The notes beneath the pieces are model-generated. The model was given only the letters and a program-made list of their open reading frames with translations. It ran no database searches and was not told where the DNA came from. Shown here piece by piece: positions 35,476-47,135 of a DNA stretch of 64,000 bases (the stretch's first letter is position 1; each line of letters starts with the position of its first letter). A program made the position numbers and the translations under genes. This DNA comes from Posidonia oceanica (taxonomy: Eukaryota; Streptophyta; Magnoliopsida; Alismatales; Posidoniaceae): NCBI GenBank assembly GCA_037176725.1, contig JAZBRS010000013.1, forward strand, positions 5,707,001 to 5,771,000, read 5' to 3'.

Positions 35476-36804
35476 TGAAACGACCCACCCAAGTCGCTAC
35501 CTCTCAAACCTAGCTACAATTTTTCATTTTTATCTTTTTATTAACATTTATAAACTATAGAACTAAATTCTCACAATTACATCAAAGTAGAAATAAATAA
35601 AACTAACTCACTTATCCAGAATCCTTGATGTGTGGCAGCGTGACTCCTCCTATGTGCACTAGCAAGCGAACAATACCTAATCATGCACCTGTGAAAACAC
35701 GCAAACCAAAGCACACGTGAGTGACCACTCAAAACGGTCACCCAGCACACACCCCACCTAAACCAGTCAGCAAACAATGCTGAGGGAACCGACGTAAACA
35801 CACCGCAAACCAACAAGCATGGGCGTCCCACCTGGACGCTGCAACAACTCAACAGGGCAACCCATCATTGCCCAACAAGCAGCAAATCCAATAAAACATG
35901 CCTTTGAAATCACCTTTCTCTTTTTCCTTTCAAAACCATATGCATGCTCTTTCAAAACCTTAATGCATACTTGACATGGCTACTCTATCCAAATAAAGCC
36001 TAAAACCACACACCCAAACACACAACCTGGTCCCACACCCTCACTAGGTGGACCAAACAGCCAACGGTGTCTGAATGCCTCAAATGCATCCAGAACACGC
36101 AGCACAACAAACACTAAAGCCAAAAGCAGAGCCACATTGGCCAAAACACAACACCACATAGGCGCAACAAAACCAAAAGCCAACACTGAGACGCTGCTCA
36201 TCAAAACACACGGTCCATCTTGGACCAGAAGCCAAAAATGAGCCAACACTCGGCAAACACGGTCTACCCTAGACCAGAGCCTGATTTCCTGAACCAGGAC
36301 TCAGCAAGAACTATAACAAGCAACACTGGCTACAAGCAGTCGTCGAAATGTACTGCACTGCCACGGACAGGGCACACCAATCCATCCCGGAGTCCATCCT
36401 CCTCGGTAGGACCCTCAATGTGTCGTGTTGCCCGGTGCCAAGCAACCAACACTAGCCACAAGTAGCCATCGAAGTGCACTGCATTGCCACGGGCAACCAC
36501 CCTGTGGAGGAATCTGCCTGTCCTGGTGTCCTCCCACCTGAAGGACCCTTAAAAGGCTAACCCCACCTGAGAAAGCCGCTCACCCACCTGGGCAAGCTGT
36601 CCCCCTCTCTGAGGACAAACCACAGGGTACGCTCTATCAGCGTCCTAGAACAGTGCTCGAACCTTCAGAGGCACCTTCTCCTAGGCTCCATCAGCACCCA
36701 TAAGTCTCGGTACCTGTAACAACTAGGGTATCATGCCCAACTACGCAGGAGTATCATACCTCCCGTGTCCGCTGCCATGATACCACTAGTTCCATATCTA
36801 CTTT
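35476..36804 (-). repeat. 5' LTR piece of element C, cut by element D
   Basis: It runs from TGAAACGACCC (the complement of an LTR end) to the junction with the element D LTR near 36804, where the sequence changes to one shared with 44869. The expected TGTAACACCC start is missing, so its U3 side was lost. No gene is seen. Confidence 0.55.
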
Positions 36805-37181
36805 TTCTTCCAATCTACTTTTTTTATTTCATCATTGCATTCCTTAAATAGGACCCATAGCATATGCATGTAGGGAACCACCCCCGGTTAGTATTAGATT
36901 TATTTGTTTATATTATTCTCTGCTTTTTCTATTATCATTTACTACACCCAAACTTACCAAGATCAATTTATTTGTTTTGAAGGAAAGGAACCTGCTCACA
37001 TAATATGAGGACGCCGCTGGACGACACCCTGTTGTTGATCCAGTGAGCCGACTACCCACATCCTCCACATCTCCCCCTAGGCGTCTTGTCAGCCCATCGA
37101 TGAGCGGCGATCACATCAAGTCGTCGACATACATGGAAGTGCCGACTACTTCATCCAAACACCCCCAAATCCACATCTACA
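36805..37181 (+). repeat. Truncated 5' LTR of element D
   Basis: It matches 44869-45244 (the end of the 3' LTR) with scattered substitutions and ends CCACATCTACA. Only the last ~375 bp of the LTR survive; the left junction is with element C. Confidence 0.75.
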
Positions 37182-38574
37182 GAAACTGACGATCACGATG
37201 GGACCGGCTTTAGCCAACCCTCTGTGCTACGTGAGCATTTCTTTCTTTCCCTTCCTTCATTTATTTTTCTAGATCTAGTTTGTTTTCAGTTTGGAGGCTG
37301 TGCGCATAGGTTTTCACGACTCCTAAACCCCATCGTGTTTTCTGATATTAGAATAGATCTCCTAGCCCAATCATCTTGGCTTAAGGCAAGAGGTCTCGTT
37401 AGCACTCTGAAGCAACGACTAACTTCGCGTCTTTAGTTTTAGAGGATTGGGTTACTTCTATTCTGAAAACAGAAAGCTTCTGTACCCAGCCGCCTATAAA
37501 TCCGGTGCTTAATCTAGTCGCACTTCACTGTGGTGACTAGCCTAGGCGCACACATTACAGGCGACTAGATCTGGGTACTGTTTCAGTGCAGATCTTTTAT
37601 TTTCAGTAGCTTGTGTCGTTTTTTAGATCTGCAGTCGCTTAAAAAGCAAATTAAATCCTGTTCATTTCATTTTTTTGTTTTTCTCTTCGGATTCTAGGCA
37701 TATGTGTGTCCGCCATTAAGGTGGAAACTATTTCGTTGATATTAGAGTTAGAGTTCCTTGAGGGAATCTTTCTCTAACTAAAACAATCAAACAGAGCGAA
37801 CCAAGCCAGTGCAAGTCGCTCACCCATACTCTGTTTGATTGGGATAGTTAGATTAAGAACTCAAGGTGTCCTAAGGTTTTATTTTTGACTCCTTCTCCTC
37901 CTTGAGTCAAAAATAATCCTTGATAGATACTTGACACTTTGATATTCTTTGTTTATTTACTGCTTTATGGTTTGCTAAGAAACGACCCTAAGGACAGAAG
38001 CCTGGGTTGCGGGCCCCTCTTTAGAGAGACAAACCCGCCGCCTAGGCCCTCTTAGTGGACCCTGAAGAAGGTCAAAGAGTGGTACCCAAAAAGTCAAAAT
38101 CCCATTTGAGTGACACACAAGGTTGTTCTTACTCCGGCCTAGGAACCCATTCCTTGTGAGCACGCAGGATTAAATTAATCGATTAACTAATCACTTGGAC
38201 AAGTAAAAAATCTACGATCTGTTTGAAACCTGCACTGATTTTCTTTTTCCTGCTTGTTGCGCGGTCTGTCCAGAACAGATCTCGGTTGCCAGAAGAACAC
38301 GGTGCAAGCCGCCTATTCAGAAGGTGCCTCGCTCCGCCGCCGTTTAAACCGGCGACGTGTTTCGCCGCCTGACTTACAAGCGACTACAAGGAAAACGCTC
38401 CAGTGTGCCTTGTTTGCAGGGATCTGATCATCTCCAGTAACAGGTTGCAAAAACGCCAGAACAGCAATTGTTTACTTTTTTACTTTCATTTAATTGAGTC
38501 TGTATTAAGTAGTGTAATAGAGTCTGTAATTTCCTTTCCAAGTATTTTGTAATAGCTTAAAGAACAGTCTCGCA
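37182..38574 (+). mobile_element. Leader of element D
   Basis: About 1.4 kb of non-coding sequence between the 5' LTR and the gag ATG. There are no recognised domains or strong repeats. A poorly matched primer-site candidate lies at its start. Confidence 0.55.
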
Positions 38575-41202
38575 ATGGAGCACATCAGTCTATCTTCCGC
38601 CTTTACTTCCATGGCACAAACAAGCATGGGCCAGAATGAATTCTTATTCAAAACTTCGACTTCACGGGCACAAGAGACAGAAACTCCTAATTTTTCACAA
38701 ACAATGGATCAGCAAAAATTCCCACATGCCTCTATCCCCTTCGACTACACTACTGGACCAAATTTCAGCAAAAGCTTATCATATGAGGAAGGAAGGGAGA
38801 TAAACCGCTCACAGTCATGGAGCACCCCACCTGAGCTCACGCCTCCCCAAGTGACCTCCCAAGTTGTACCTCCCACATCGACTGCTTCCTATCCAGCTGA
38901 AGAAGAGACCAATGAGGTCCATCGATTCCTGGCACAACACCACCCTTCGTATAGGAGCCCGCAAACTTCGTCCACCCAAGGACCCTATTTCCCAAACTAC
39001 CACCACGGTCCATTTTCCACACCAACCTACCCCCATGACATACCACCAAACCCCACTGTATACTTCGCGCAATACCACACAACGCCAACTTACCCTTCCA
39101 TCCACCAAACCCTACCATATACGACCAACTATTTCCCACAATATCCCTAAACATCATACTCACCACAATCTCCCGCTAACGTACAGTGCTGCCACACTCC
39201 ACCCCAATACTTACTTTTCCTTCCACCACATAATCCGCCATCATCACAATTTCACCAAACATACGAGCACCCAAACCAGGGGCAATGGGTAGCGCTAGGG
39301 CCAGACCTTAAAAGAATGATCTTTGAGGCACTGACAGAGGCAGGGATTACATCTAAAGCACCAGTAGGGTTTGACATATTCAAATTCCCTCATTTTGTTC
39401 TTCCACCTGGATTCAAAATGTCAAAAATGAGGAAATACAATAGAATAGAGGATCCGAGAGGCCATCTAGCCACCTTCGCTATGGATGCTCTATCCTATCA
39501 GTATGACAATGGGCTTACTATCTACCTCTTTTTCAAGAGCCTAGAGGGAAAAGCACTGAGATGGTTCAACACACTCATAAATATGATCTCAGTCACTTCA
39601 AGATGGTCCAGGAAAAATTTCTACTCCAATATGGCCATCACATCCAGCACGAGCCCACAATGAGTGACCTCCTCGCTGAAAAGATGAAACCTGATGAGGA
39701 GTTTGCCACTTTCGCAAGCAGATGGAGAGACATGGCAGCAAGGTCCAAATACTACATTCCTAAAAGCTAAGCAGTTGAGGTCATTTCTTGAAACACTATA
39801 GGAGCACTCAGAACAGGGCTACTGATTAGTGACCTCCGAACGTACCATCAACTATATGAGCATGCTGCAAGAGTCCTCCATCACAAAGAGGACTTACCAT
39901 TCTTAGAGCTCGAGGGAAGGGGCAAGAAGAAGACCGCCGGCTATACACTTGAAGGCGTCACAGGCAACATAGCACAAATCTCTACTCAGCGAAAGCGGAA
40001 AGGAGGGAGGAATCCCCAATACCAGTCTGAGCACTCATTTCTGGCCCAAGGGCAACTGACCCAGTATCAGCCAGAGCAGTATCTGAGCCAACCATATCAG
40101 TGCCAAGGGCAGCTAGCTCAGAATCAACCGGACCAACAGGAGCAATGCCAACAGTGCCAACAGCAACATCCTCCGTACCCAATGTGTGCACAACAGGGAC
40201 AGAGGAGCTACAATAACATCCCTCCACCACGAAGCTACAAAGGCCCTCAAAGGCAAAGCTATCCGCCACTACCTGAATCAATCCATGATGTATTCAGGAT
40301 GTTGGTTGAAAGCGAAGATCTACATCTCCCAGAGCCCAGGCCAAGTCCTCCAAACGCTGACATGTCCAAGCACTGCCCTTATCACCAAAACAATGGGAAT
40401 ACCCTTGAAGAATGCTTCACGGTCAAAGATAAAATACACAATCTAAATGACAAGGGTAAAATCATGTGGTCTGAGCTTAAAGCCAGGCTAAAGGCAGCTC
40501 AAGAAGGACAACAAATAATGCAGATACATCAAGATCCCGTGTTCAATCATGCGGCAGATCACGTGGAAGCAAGGGTCATCCTGTCAGCTGCTCAGGCTGA
40601 ATTGGCAACCATCCAGCATATACAAGCAGACTGGAAACTGGCTCCTCTAGACCCTGGCCAGGAAGGACCACCATCTGAACCATACAATAAAGAGCTACCT
40701 AATGACCACGAAGAAGGGCCGAACTCTTAGATATTCCAGGACCTGATCCAAGAAGACTGGTCGCCCATTTATGATGAGTATGCTGACTCGGACTGGTACG
40801 ACATAGAAGCTATACTCAACTCGCCTCTCCAAGCAGCACAAGCAGTAATCAATCCTCCTCCCAAGCCGCCTGATCCTACAAGTGGGTACACCAGGGGCAA
40901 TCATGAACACAATAGTCAAGGAGAGGTTAATGTAGAGCCTTATAGAAACATCAATGGTTACATTCTAAGAAGCTCCAGTGCAAAGGGCGAAGCCACCAGG
41001 GGCACAATACAAGAAGTAGGTCAGGATGAGTCCGACTCTAACCCTCTGAAAGCAAGGACTGGGCGCAAAACGAAAGAAAGACAAGAATATGCGCCACAAG
41101 CACCTGACTACTCCATGCCAGGGGCAGACCTCTACGGTCACCCCTCAGGTAAGTCCCCTCATCTGGGGAGGGAGGTGCGAAATTCCACTGAACCCGACTG
41201 AG
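38575..41202 (+). pseudogene. gag of element D, broken
   Basis: It starts at ATG 38575 (MEHISLSSAFTSM) with a P/Y/H/Q-rich N-terminal region and an in-frame TAA at 39148. The same frame then gives the first half of a Tat-type capsid domain (FKFPHFVLPPGFKMSKMRKY; ALRWFNTL) and is shifted near 39570. The second frame holds the rest (FATFASRWRDMAARSKY), stops near 39767 and 39788, a Q-rich stretch and a knuckle-like CPYHQNNGNTLEECF near 40375. The usual GH is GN here, and the equivalent in element A keeps GH. A TAG at 40728-40730 is followed by the same open frame to about 41202 (DWSPIYDEYADSDWYDIEA onwards), so the original protein was probably longer. This is Gag only; it is not functional as it stands. 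Confidence 0.75.
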
Positions 41203-43609
41203 GGCAGTAGTTAAATCAGTTTGAACATGTAAATAAGACATTCCTTTTGCACTTTCGTTTTTTCCTTTTCTTAAACTTTGCCTGAATGTTAGAAAAATCC
41301 TAAAATAAATAATAATAATTGATGAGTGTTGACTATACCCAACAACTTAGATCATTGAGCAGAATTGCCAAAATATTACCTAAGGTTCCTAAGCAGAGAT
41401 AGTAACACCGAGGGAAGGTCCAACCACTGGTTGTGACAACGTGAAGATGTCTTCAGATCCGTGGAGGTTACATACAATACACCCTTAATTATTATGCCTA
41501 AATCCAGAAAGAACCAAAGACTGAGCCCTAGCCAAGGAAAGAAAGTTGTATCCCAAAAAGAAAAGAAACTGAACAACTAGGGTAACCTCAACCTTGTCTT
41601 GCTTCCACATACACTTGCATGGGGAGGTAAGGAAAAGGCTGGCTCGGTGCAAAGGCTAATGGTATGAGCCGTTCACCAAATAAAGCGCCCAGAAAGAAAG
41701 CAGCAAAGAAGCTGTCCAAATAAGAGAGGAAAGAAGACAGCAAAGAAGCTGTCCAAGTGAGAAAAAACAATAAAGAGACTATCCAAAATAGAATAAAAGA
41801 GGCCAGCAAAGAACTGTCCAAAGAGTGAAAAGAAGGTAGCAAAGAAAGCTATCCATAAATCAAAAAAGAAAATCCTAGAAAATTAAAAGGCGCATTAGGA
41901 CCAAAACAGGCAAGCGAAACTCAAACCCGAGCCAAAGTCGAGAGCTTACTGTACTTCAAACCTCCTCCACCTATCTCACTCACAGGCAAGGGGCAGGGAA
42001 CCTAAAAGTTTAAGGACTGAGTAAATGAAGGAGACAATAATCAAACTAAGACTAGTATAAGGTCCTAAGTTCTCAAAAGGCTAAGTATGTTAGAAGGGAA
42101 GGTTCTCTTACCCTAGATAATACAAGGTAATAACACCATATCTTTAAGGGAGAAGGTTATGACCACACTCATCAATCCAAAAATACCAAAAAATCAGAAA
42201 ATCCCAAAAATACCAAAAAAATCAGAAAATCCCAAAAATACCAAAACAATCAGAAAATCCCAAAACACCAAAAAATCAGAAAAGCCTAAAAAATTCAAAA
42301 AGTTAGAAAATCCAAGAAAACCAACCAAAAAGAAGTACCATCCACCCTATATACAAGTGAAAACTTAGTAAGTAGGGGAAACTAAAATTAGTCTGGCCGG
42401 TGATGCAACAATCGACTCATTCGGATTGGAGATAGCGTTCCACTCAAGCGTGTCTCACGGCTTGGGTGTGTTTTCTCAACAAAGACATTGCTTCTGCAAT
42501 AATCTTTAGAGCATCTACGGATGACTCACAATCGGCGTCTACTGGGCTCCAGTTTTCCATCTCTCCACTGAGGCCAAGACTAATTCCCTCCACCTAGTTC
42601 CCAAGCATGTTGATTAAGGGATTACTTTATCTCCTATACAAGTATAACTTAGTCAATCTCCCTAGGAACTAGGAAAGGTTCACCTGTGATTACTAACATC
42701 TTTTATTAAGTTTGCAGGTATAAAGCTCACAATCTAAAGAATGAGCTCACGCCTTAGGGACTCATATAGTGCACAAAGGCACATGTACTTTGACTAAAAG
42801 GCAAACCTCAGTTTGGCAAAGGAAGAGTTCACTCCCTCACCCGGTTCTTTAATCATAGAACTCCTTTATTAGCAAAATCGAGTTGCGGGATGACAGTCCT
42901 TTCCCGAGAGTACTGGTCACACTCGAGGATGGAAAACACTTGACCACAACGAATTGCATTCATTCATTTTGCATATGTCCATATGGTTTGGGACCAACCG
43001 TACCCCACCGGCCTAACCTAGCATATAGACCATTCATTGCATTGCGTGTTGGCCTTGCATTATCATTGTTTGTTTGAATCATGCATCCATGCATTTTCTC
43101 ATATCATTGGAAGTGGAGCACGGACGAAGCAAAATGACCTTCAAGAGTGTTAGAAACCCTTAGGATATGTGATCCTCCCAGAGCCAATCAATTCCTACCT
43201 ATCCTTTTTATCAATTTCAATCTGAGTAAAATCTCAAACATGATGCCACAAGAGCACTTCTTTTCGATCGTGTAAGGGTAATGCCCCACGATCTCTTCCT
43301 TAGCTTCTACCCTGTTGAGGTATATCTCTACATGGTTGACATGGTCTTGACATCGACTGCAACACATAGCTCCAAAATCGACTTTACCCCTCCATGCCCG
43401 AGTATTCAATATGACGGCAATTCATCGAACCACTCGGCTATGTGACAATCTCCCGAAACTGAGTTAGTTCACCCCTTCTTTTTATCTTTCTTCATCCCTT
43501 GTGGCGGATTGCTTAAGACAGAGCTCCCCTTTTTAGGAAATACTCAATGAGACATCGTTCTTACCTTGGAGCTGATCATGTTCCAAGATCAACTCCAAGG
43601 AGGGGCATC
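41203..43609 (+). mobile_element. Non-coding interior and polypurine tract of element D
   Basis: No coding domain is seen where pol would be expected. There are two simple tandem tracts: GCAAAGAAGCTGTCCAAA-type units (about 41690-41855) and AATCAGAAAATCCCAAAAATACC-type units (about 42170-42320). The polypurine tract lies directly before the 3' LTR at 43610. Confidence 0.6.
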
Positions 43610-45244
43610 TGTAGATATCCCATTTTCGCATTTCTGAGAGTTCATAGATGATAGGAACCTCTGAGGCACCCCAAGTCACATAACTAAGGCTTAATAACAC
43701 ATTTTCCGGATTTTCCATGATTTGCTAAAAAACAATACTTAATCTTACTTAGCTCAAGGTCGTTAGTTGTGGTAGAGCTGACTCGCTCAGATTAGTGGCA
43801 AGTATGGGTACCTTGAGCACTCTTTATTCCACTCAAATTAGTGGCAGATTTGAGTTAAAGAAGGTGTTTTTATGATTTCATGAGATCTCTGAAGTTTTCC
43901 GGGCTTTTATCATGTTTCTCTGGATCAAATTAAAAGACAGGGCTAAAAATGCAAAAAGACTAGCTAGTTGCCTCTCAAAGCGGCGACATAGACAGGTGCC
44001 ACTCAGAGCGGCGACTGGACTGTGTAGGCGCCAAACAGACAAGCGACTAGCATCCTGCTACTCTCTCCAACATAATATCAATATTCTGGGCATTAATATA
44101 ACATACGGTAATTTTATAAGCTATTATAACATTTTTCCGTAAATTATTTATATTTATATGATTTTCTAGCATTTAATATATGATATAACACATATATCAT
44201 ATAAAATAAATAATTAAAGAACAATCTAGAAAATCCTAGGTGGCATCAGATTAATATCTTGATTTTAACACGTTTTAAATGAGCTAAACCACCCCCTTAA
44301 AAGTAGAAACACACCTAAAATTTGGCCTGGAATAATGCAGCAACAAGGCGCCAGTGTAAGTGGCGACTAGCTGTTGTGGACTCTGTTTGACCCGGTCTTG
44401 CGGGAGCAGCTGAGGCTTAGGCGCTGTCAATAGCGGCGACTTGCTTACATGGACTCCACCTTCGACTCGGTCAACAGACCTCCACGTCATTTGTGGGAGA
44501 TATTTGTGCTTGTCGTCGGTGTATTCGGCGACTTGCTATAAATATCTATTTTTTTCTAGAAGCTTCCTAGATCTGATCCACCCGTACCCCACGAACCTAT
44601 AAATAGATTCCGTGAGTCAGTACTCAAAGAGAGGCAATTTTAGGGTTTGAGGAGGCAAATTCATTAGTGGGAAGCCAATTAAAAGAGAGAGCAATATCCC
44701 TAGATCTTGAGAGAAACCCTAGCCTCCACTCTCAAACCAGAAACCCTAGATCCCAGAGATCACCATATCCCATCATATATTCCAGAGATCTCAAGCATAG
44801 CTGGAGCTCCAACCGTGCCTCTACTTCCTTACTCCATTGCATACAGCACGAGAGTGAAGGGAGTATCTTCTTCCAATCTACTTTTTTTATTTCATCATTG
44901 CATTCCTTAAATAGGACCCATAGCATATGCATGCGGGGAACCACCCTCGGTTAGTATTAGATTTATTTGTTTATATTATTCTCTACTTTTTCTATTATCA
45001 TTTACTACACCCGGACTTACCCAAATCTATTTATTTATTTTGAAAGAAAGGAACCCGCTCACATAACATGAGGACGCTGTTGGATGACACCCTGTCGTTG
45101 ATCCAGTGAGCCGACTACCCACATCCTCCACATCTCCCCCCAGGCGTCTTGTCAGCCCATCGACGAGTGGCGATCACATCAAGTCATCGACGTACGTGAA
45201 AGCGACGACTACTTCATCCAAACACCCCCAAATCCACATCTACA
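43610..45244 (+). repeat. 3' LTR of element D (1635 bp)
   Basis: It begins TGTAGATATCCC after the polypurine tract and ends CCACATCTACA, so the ends are complementary (TGTAGAT/ATCTACA). A probable TATA region is CCTATAAATAG near 44599-44609, which would put the transcript start near 44635. An inverted copy lies at 45482-47135. Confidence 0.82.
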
Positions 45245-45481
45245 GAAAGGATAAGTTTCGGACTTATCGACCGCAAAAGGAAAGTGTTAAGTTCCGGACT
45301 TATCAACCGGAAAGGATAAGTTTCGGACTTTTCAACCACAAAGGAAATGAAAAGTGATAAGTTTCAGACTTATCGACCAGAAAGGATAAGTTTCGGACTT
45401 ATCGAACGCAAAAGGAAGGTAATAAGTTTCAGACTTATCGACCGGAAAGGATAAGTTTCGGACTTATCTACCGCATTTATC
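45245..45481. repeat. GATAAGTTTCGGACTTATC hairpin tandem array
   Basis: Repeats of GATAAGTTTCGGACTTATC (or GTTAAG/TCAGAC variants) are separated by short spacers such as GACCGCAAAAGGAAA. GATAAGT pairs with ACTTATC (7 bp) around a TTCGG-like loop. The array sits exactly between the two inverted LTRs of element D type. Confidence 0.85.
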
Positions 45482-47135
45482 TGTAGATGTGGATTTGGGG
45501 GTGTTTGGATGAAGTAGTCAACGCTTCCACGTACGTCGACGACTTGATGTGATCGCCACTCGTTGATGGGCTGACAAGACGCCTAGGGAGATGTTGATGA
45601 TGTGGGTTGTCGGCTCACTGGATCAACGGCAAGATGTCGTCCAGCGGCGTCCTCGTGCTACGTGAGATATTCCTTTCCTTCAAAACAAGTAAATGGATCT
45701 AAACAAGTCTGGGTGTAGTAAACAGATCAGGAAAATAAGAAATAAAATAAACAAACGAATCTAATACTAACTGGGGGTGGTTCCTCGTATGCATATGCTA
45801 TGGGTCCTAATTAAGGAATGCAAATGAAATAAAATAGATTAGAAGAAGATACTCCCTTCACCCTCGTGCTCTATGGCGTGGAGTGAGGAAGTAGAGGCAC
45901 GGTTGGAACTCCGGCTATGCTTGAGATCTCTGGGATCTAAGGTGGGACATAGTAATCTCTGGGATCTAGGGTTTCTGGATTGATAGTGGAGGCTAAGACT
46001 CTCTCAAGACCTAGGAATATTGCTCTCTCTTTCTCTTGATCTTTTCTCTTTGATATGAATCCTTAACCCTAAAAGTGCCTCCCTAAACCCTAAAAGTGCC
46101 TCTCCTTGAGTACTGACTCACGGGGTCTATTTATAGATTCGTGGGATATGGGTGGATCAAATCTAGGAAGTTTCTAGAAGAAAACTGATATTTATAGCCA
46201 GTCACCGAATGCACCGGCGACAAGCACAAATACCCCCCACCAATGACGTGAAAATGACACAGAGGTCTGCTAACCGAGTCGAAGGTGGAGTCCACGTAAG
46301 TAAGTCGCCGCTATTGACGACACCTAAGCCTCAGTTGCTCCTGCATGACCAGGTCAAATAGAGTCCACATCAGCTAGTCGCCACTTATATTGGCGCCTAG
46401 CTGCTGCATTATTCCAAGCCAAATTTTAGGTGTGTTTCTATTTTTAAGGGGGGTGGTTTAGCATATTAAAATGTGTTAAAATCAAGATATTAATCTGATG
46501 CCACCTAGGATTTTCTAGATTGTTCTTTAATTATTTATTTTATATGATATATGTATAATATCATATATTAAATGCTAGAAAATCATATAAATATCAATAA
46601 TTTACGGAAAAATGTTATAATAGCTTATAAAATTACCGTATGTTATATTAATGTCCAGGATATTGATATTAAGTTGGAGAGAGTAGCAAGATGCTAGTCG
46701 CCTATCTGCTTGGCGCCTACACAGTCCAATAGCAGCTCTGAATGGTGCATGTCTATGTCGCCGCCTTGGGAGGCAACTAGCTAGTCTTTTTGCATTTTTA
46801 ACCCTGTCTTTTAAGTTGATCCAGAGAAAACATGATAAAAGCCTGGAAAACTTCAAAGATCTCATGAAATCGTAAAAACACCTTCTTTAACTCAAATCTG
46901 CCACTAATTTGAGTGGAATAAAGAGTGCTCAAGGTACTCGGACTTGCCACTAGTCTGAGTGAGTCAGCTTTGCCGCAGCTAACGACCTTGAGCTAAGTAA
47001 GATTAAGCATTATTTTTAAGCAAATCATGAAAAATCTGGAAAATATGTTATTAAACATTAGTTATGTGACTTGGGGTGCCTCAGAGGGTCCTATCCTCTA
47101 TGAACTCTCATAAATGCAAAAATGGGATATCTATA
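45482..47135 (-). repeat. Inverted copy of the element D LTR
   Basis: On the minus strand it starts near 47135 with TATAGATATCCC (the first CA/TG dinucleotide is mutated) and ends ATCTACA at 45482. It aligns with 43610-45244 along its length with many substitutions. No primer site follows its inner end; the hairpin array begins instead. It interrupts the second copy of element C at 47136. Confidence 0.8.

Larger units (their letters stand above)
31479..36804 (-). mobile_element. Element C: non-coding minus-strand LTR element
   Basis: Read on the minus strand: a 5' LTR piece (36804 down to 35476) ending GGGTCGTTTCA; a primer site TGGTATCAGAGC (35472-35461); about 2.8 kb of interior; a polypurine tract (TTCTTTAAGGAGG, about 32683-32661); and a 3' LTR starting TGTAACACCC at 32660. 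The primer site matches the initiator-methionine tRNA site used by many plant LTR elements. No gag, protease, reverse transcriptase or integrase is found, so it is non-autonomous, resembling a large retrotransposon derivative. The LTRs are truncated, so target duplications cannot be checked. A partial second copy lies at 47136-49935. Confidence 0.65.
36805..45244 (+). mobile_element. Element D: gag-only Tat-like retrotransposon, 5' LTR truncated
   Basis: A truncated 5' LTR (36805-37181) ending ATCTACA is followed by a leader, a decayed gag (38575-41202), a non-coding interior, a polypurine tract (CTCCAAGGAGGGGCATC, ending 43609) and a 3' LTR (43610-45244). The polypurine tract and TGTAGATATCCC start resemble those of elements A and 0. 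No protease, reverse transcriptase or integrase is present. A primer-site candidate TGACGATCACGATGGGA lies shortly after 37181 and is similar in layout to that of element A. Confidence 0.7.
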
